Notes under the pieces: generated by a model
Told to the model about the DNA's origin: nothing
Database searches by the model: none
The model's input: the letters and a program-made list of their open reading frames with translations, nothing else
In this document: positions 63,000 through 64,000 of the stretch, in pieces
Layout: each line of letters opens with the position of its first letter
Numbering within the stretch: position 1 is the stretch's first letter
Program-made: the position numbers and the translations under genes
Source of the DNA: Jannaschia pagri
Lineage (GTDB): Bacteria; Pseudomonadota; Alphaproteobacteria; Rhodobacterales; Rhodobacteraceae
Direction of reading: 5' to 3'
Assembly (NCBI RefSeq): GCF_019655435.1
Contig: NZ_BPFH01000004.1
Location: 310,001 to 374,000 of the forward strand
DNA length: 64,000 nucleotides

Positions 63000-63920
63000 A
63001 TGCTAAGACTCACCACAGCCGCATCCGCGCTCGCACTGACCGCATCCATGGCTCAGGCAGCCTGCGAGGATGTCGTGTTCTCGGACGTCGGCTGGACCGA
63101 TATTACGGCGACGACGGCCACCGCGACGGTTGTCCTCGAAGCGCTCGGCTACGATGTAGACGTGAAGGTGTTGTCGGTCCCGGTCACTTATACCTCAATG
63201 GCATCCGGTGATGTGGATGTCTTCTTGGGCAACTGGATGCCCACGATGGAGGGCGATATCGCGCCCTATCGCGAGGCCGGAACGGTCGACACCGTCGTCG
63301 CCAACCTGGAGGGCGCGAAATACACGCTGGCCGTGAACTCGGCAGCCGCGGCCCTGGGCATCGCCTCCTTTGGCGACATCCAGGCCCATGCCGATGCGCT
63401 GGACGGCAAGATCTATGGGATTGAGCCTGGCAACGACGGCAATCGCTTGATCCAGTCGATGATCGACGCAGACGCCTTCGGCTTGTCTGATTTTGAGGTC
63501 GTTGAGTCTTCGGAACAAGGCATGTTGGCCCAGGTGGAGCGGTTGACCCGCCGTGAGCAGCCGATCGTCTTCTTGGGATGGGAACCCCATCCGATGAACG
63601 CCAACTTCGACCTGACCTACCTGGAAGGTGGGGACGAGTTCTTTGGGCCGAACCTTGGCGGTGCCACGGTCTATACGAACACCCGGTCGGGGTACGTGGA
63701 CGCCTGCCCCAATGTTGGTAAGCTGTTGACCAATATGACATTCTCCCTTTCGATGGAGAATGAGATCATGGGGTCGATCTTGAACGACGGCGAAGACCCG
63801 GAGGAGGCCGCCAAAGCCTGGCTGACGGCCAATATGGGCGTTCTTGACGGCTGGCTTGACGGAGTCACCACGGTCGGCGGGGACGACGGTAAGGCCGCTG
63901 TGACCGCAGCGCTCCAGTAA
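63000..63920 (+). CDS. choX: Choline ABC transporter substrate-binding protein ChoX
   Basis: A 306-residue periplasmic protein of the glycine-betaine/OpuAC family. Signal peptide LRLTTAASALALTASMAQA, then ACEDVVFSDVGWTDITATTA. DVFLGNWMPTMEGDIAPYRE contains the aromatic box around Trp that binds quaternary amines, and IEPGNDGNRLIQSMI and GWEPHPMNANFDLTYL are ChoX motifs. GGGGAGACCGACCCA precedes the ATG. It is followed by choW, so it belongs to a choline import operon, likely with choV beyond the window. Confidence 0.93.
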   Translation: MLRLTTAASALALTASMAQAACEDVVFSDVGWTDITATTATATVVLEALGYDVDVKVLSVPVTYTSMASGDVDVFLGNWMPTMEGDIAPYREAGTVDTVVANLEGAKYTLAVNSAAAALGIASFGDIQAHADALDGKIYGIEPGNDGNRLIQSMIDADAFGLSDFEVVESSEQGMLAQVERLTRREQPIVFLGWEPHPMNANFDLTYLEGGDEFFGPNLGGATVYTNTRSGYVDACPNVGKLLTNMTFSLSMENEIMGSILNDGEDPEEAAKAWLTANMGVLDGWLDGVTTVGGDDGKAAVTAALQ

Positions 63921-63951
63921 CCAGCATGGCACCCCATCGTCGGGACTGCGC

Positions 63952-64000
63952 ATGCTAGATTGGCTAACCGAGAATAAGATCCCCGTCGGCAAAGCGGCCG
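63952..64000 (+). CDS. choW: Choline ABC transporter permease ChoW (3' part missing)
   Basis: Only the first 16 codons lie in the window: ATG at 63952 followed by LDWLTENKIPVGKAA, which resembles the ChoW N-terminus (DWLTxxKIPLG). GGGACTGCGC precedes the start. Identity rests on this short peptide and on its place 31 bases after choX. Confidence 0.75.
   Translation, partial: MLDWLTENKIPVGKAA

Noticed and set aside
1-64000. tRNA genes, CRISPR arrays, insertion sequences or restriction-modification genes
   Set aside because: I looked for cloverleaf-like arms, regularly spaced repeats, and transposase and methylase motifs, and saw none that held up.

Overview
The window looks like chromosomal DNA of a Roseobacter-group alphaproteobacterium (Rhodobacteraceae). 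The evidence is the gene content and order: dusB-ntrB-ntrC-ntrY-ntrX-trkA-trkH-hfq-hflX, a fused ispDF, heterotetrameric sarcosine oxidase (soxBDAG), an agl alpha-glucoside operon, choX-choW, a VPLPA-CTERM protein, a PhyR/NepR/EcfG stress circuit, and NtrC and NtrX proteins without the GAFTGA loop. Most of the window is GC-rich (one 60-base line near 58.8 kb counts at 63% GC). Genes are tightly packed, often with ATGA, TGATG or GTGA overlaps. I saw no tRNA, rRNA, CRISPR array, prophage or intact insertion sequence.

Layout. 0-10.4 kb is a general stress response (GSR) island. It holds a 5'-truncated Crp/Fnr regulator, dps, phyR facing nepR-ecfG-histidine kinase, a type IB topoisomerase, a Rho_N-like small protein, three stress-type membrane proteins, a YihY/BrkB protein and an AI-2E-family transporter. 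EcfG-type promoters (GGAAC, 16-17 bases, GTT or CGTT) precede dps, both arms of phyR/nepR, the divergent pair at 6.3-6.5 kb and the AI-2E-family gene, which ties regulators to effectors. 10.5-24 kb is housekeeping and one-carbon metabolism: dusA, ccmI-ruvX-DUF1289, soxB-(small membrane protein)-soxD-soxA-soxG, superoxide dismutase, a LOG-type protein, a LysM protein and an Atm1-type ABC exporter. 24-25.65 kb is an AT-rich stretch with no recognisable gene. 25.65-30.6 kb is a minus-strand chemotaxis operon (STAS, REC, CheA, CheW, CheR, CheY and a small helical protein with a CheZ-like DxxxQ motif), and its distal genes are also AT-richer. 30.7-40.7 kb is the alpha-glucoside locus: aglR-bglA-glk on the minus strand, aglEFGAK on the plus strand, with two matching LacI-type operators in the divergent region. 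40.8-45.5 kb holds an unknown polytopic protein, a hypoxanthine phosphoribosyltransferase, a COQ10-like protein, cinA, pgpA and ispDF. 45.7-58.2 kb is the nitrogen-regulation, potassium-uptake and hfq-hflX block. 58.3-64 kb holds a VPLPA-CTERM protein, a YSC84-type lipoprotein, rpsB-tsf, a LuxR-type regulator without a LuxI partner, choX and the start of choW.

How it fits together. PhyR, NepR, EcfG and the adjacent HWE-type kinase form a partner-switch circuit, and nearby stress genes carry the matching promoter. The agl genes import and hydrolyse alpha-glucosides, bglA handles beta-glucosides and glk phosphorylates the glucose. choX/choW and soxBDAG suggest use of methylated amines such as choline and sarcosine. 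The points most worth following are the palindromic bidirectional EcfG promoter between phyR and nepR, the paired agl operators, the tandem 17-bp palindromes upstream of trkA, the CheT/CheZ-like protein ending the che operon, and the unexplained AT-rich interval beside it.
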